Assembly: GCA_025451235.1 (NCBI GenBank)
Contig: JANWKT010000014.1
Location: 124,001 to 188,000 of the forward strand
Direction of reading: 5' to 3'
Length of the DNA: 64,000 bases
DNA from: Flavobacteriales bacterium
GTDB taxonomy: Bacteria; Bacteroidota; Bacteroidia; CAIKAF01
Positions 63,972 to 64,000 of this stretch are shown here, piece by piece (the first letter of the stretch is position 1; each line of letters begins with the position of its first letter). The translations under genes were made by a program, and so were the position numbers. The notes below the pieces were generated by a model. That model was not told where the DNA came from and ran no database searches. It saw only the letters and a program-made list of their open reading frames with translations.

Positions 63972-64000
63972 TATCTTTTTATCTCCACCGAAGTACGAAT
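63972..64000. repeat. CGAAGTACGAA repeat family, copy 3 (cut by window end)
   Basis: TATCTTTTTATCTCC(A)CCGAAGTACGAAT matches 59739-59767 except for one base (A for G). It starts 3 bases after the stop codon of the fibre gene and runs off the window, so the second arm is not seen. Confidence 0.75.

Overview
The window comes from a low-GC member of the Bacteroidota (Bacteroidetes), probably an environmental lineage. Four things support this. Several secreted proteins end in a type IX secretion (T9SS) sorting domain. Promoters have the Bacteroidota -7 element (TAnnTTTG and variants) and Shine-Dalgarno sites are mostly absent. The ribosomal-protein cluster ends map-infA-rpmJ-rpsM-rpsK-rpsD-rpoA-rplQ with zinc-free S14, S4 and L36. 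An exbB-exbD-exbD-tonB set is followed by a PstS-like lipoprotein and a TPR protein. I see no rRNA, tRNA or CRISPR array.

Layout. (1) 1-8 kb: a desaturase strikingly like eukaryotic dihydroceramide delta-4 desaturase, a tandem trio of small paralogous membrane-anchored proteins, two T9SS cargo proteins and a large lipoprotein. (2) 8-12 kb: an accessory stretch with a tail-less SSB, a 47-residue membrane microprotein with its own terminator, one IS1-type transposase, palindromic intergenic elements, a lipoprotein and a small basic protein. (3) 11.9-27.3 kb: the S10-spc-alpha ribosomal superoperon with secY, map, infA and rpoA. Two almost identical promoters stand before rpsJ and rpsQ, with a hairpin between the two halves, and a terminator follows rplQ. 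(4) 27.4-34.3 kb: a lipoprotein, an MtfA-like membrane protein without the metal site, tsaE, alanine dehydrogenase, an M16 peptidase and an M15-like peptidase carrying an EF-hand loop. (5) 34.3-40.4 kb, minus strand: ExbB, two ExbD and TonB, then a coupled trio (small membrane protein, PstS-like lipoprotein, TPR protein). (6) 40.7-59.7 kb: a surface-glycan locus: GDP-fucose genes gmd and fcl, two methyltransferases, a PseF-like CMP-sugar synthetase, the HisH/HisF/PseA-type amidotransferase set, a PhyH dioxygenase, a Wzx-like flippase, four glycosyltransferases, an acyltransferase, a multi-pass membrane protein and asnB. (7) 59.7-64 kb: an outer-membrane barrel and a 1003-residue fibre-like T9SS protein with a peptidase S74 chaperone domain.

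The glycan genes read as a pathway for an exported polysaccharide or glycoprotein glycan containing fucose and an acetamidino-modified nonulosonic acid. The HisF homologue has lost catalytic Asp11, which marks it as an ammonia-channelling partner of the amidotransferase and not a histidine enzyme. The early nonulosonic-acid genes are not in this window. Between genes there are several families of inverted repeats and tandem short words, some recurring at distant places, which are the least explained DNA here.
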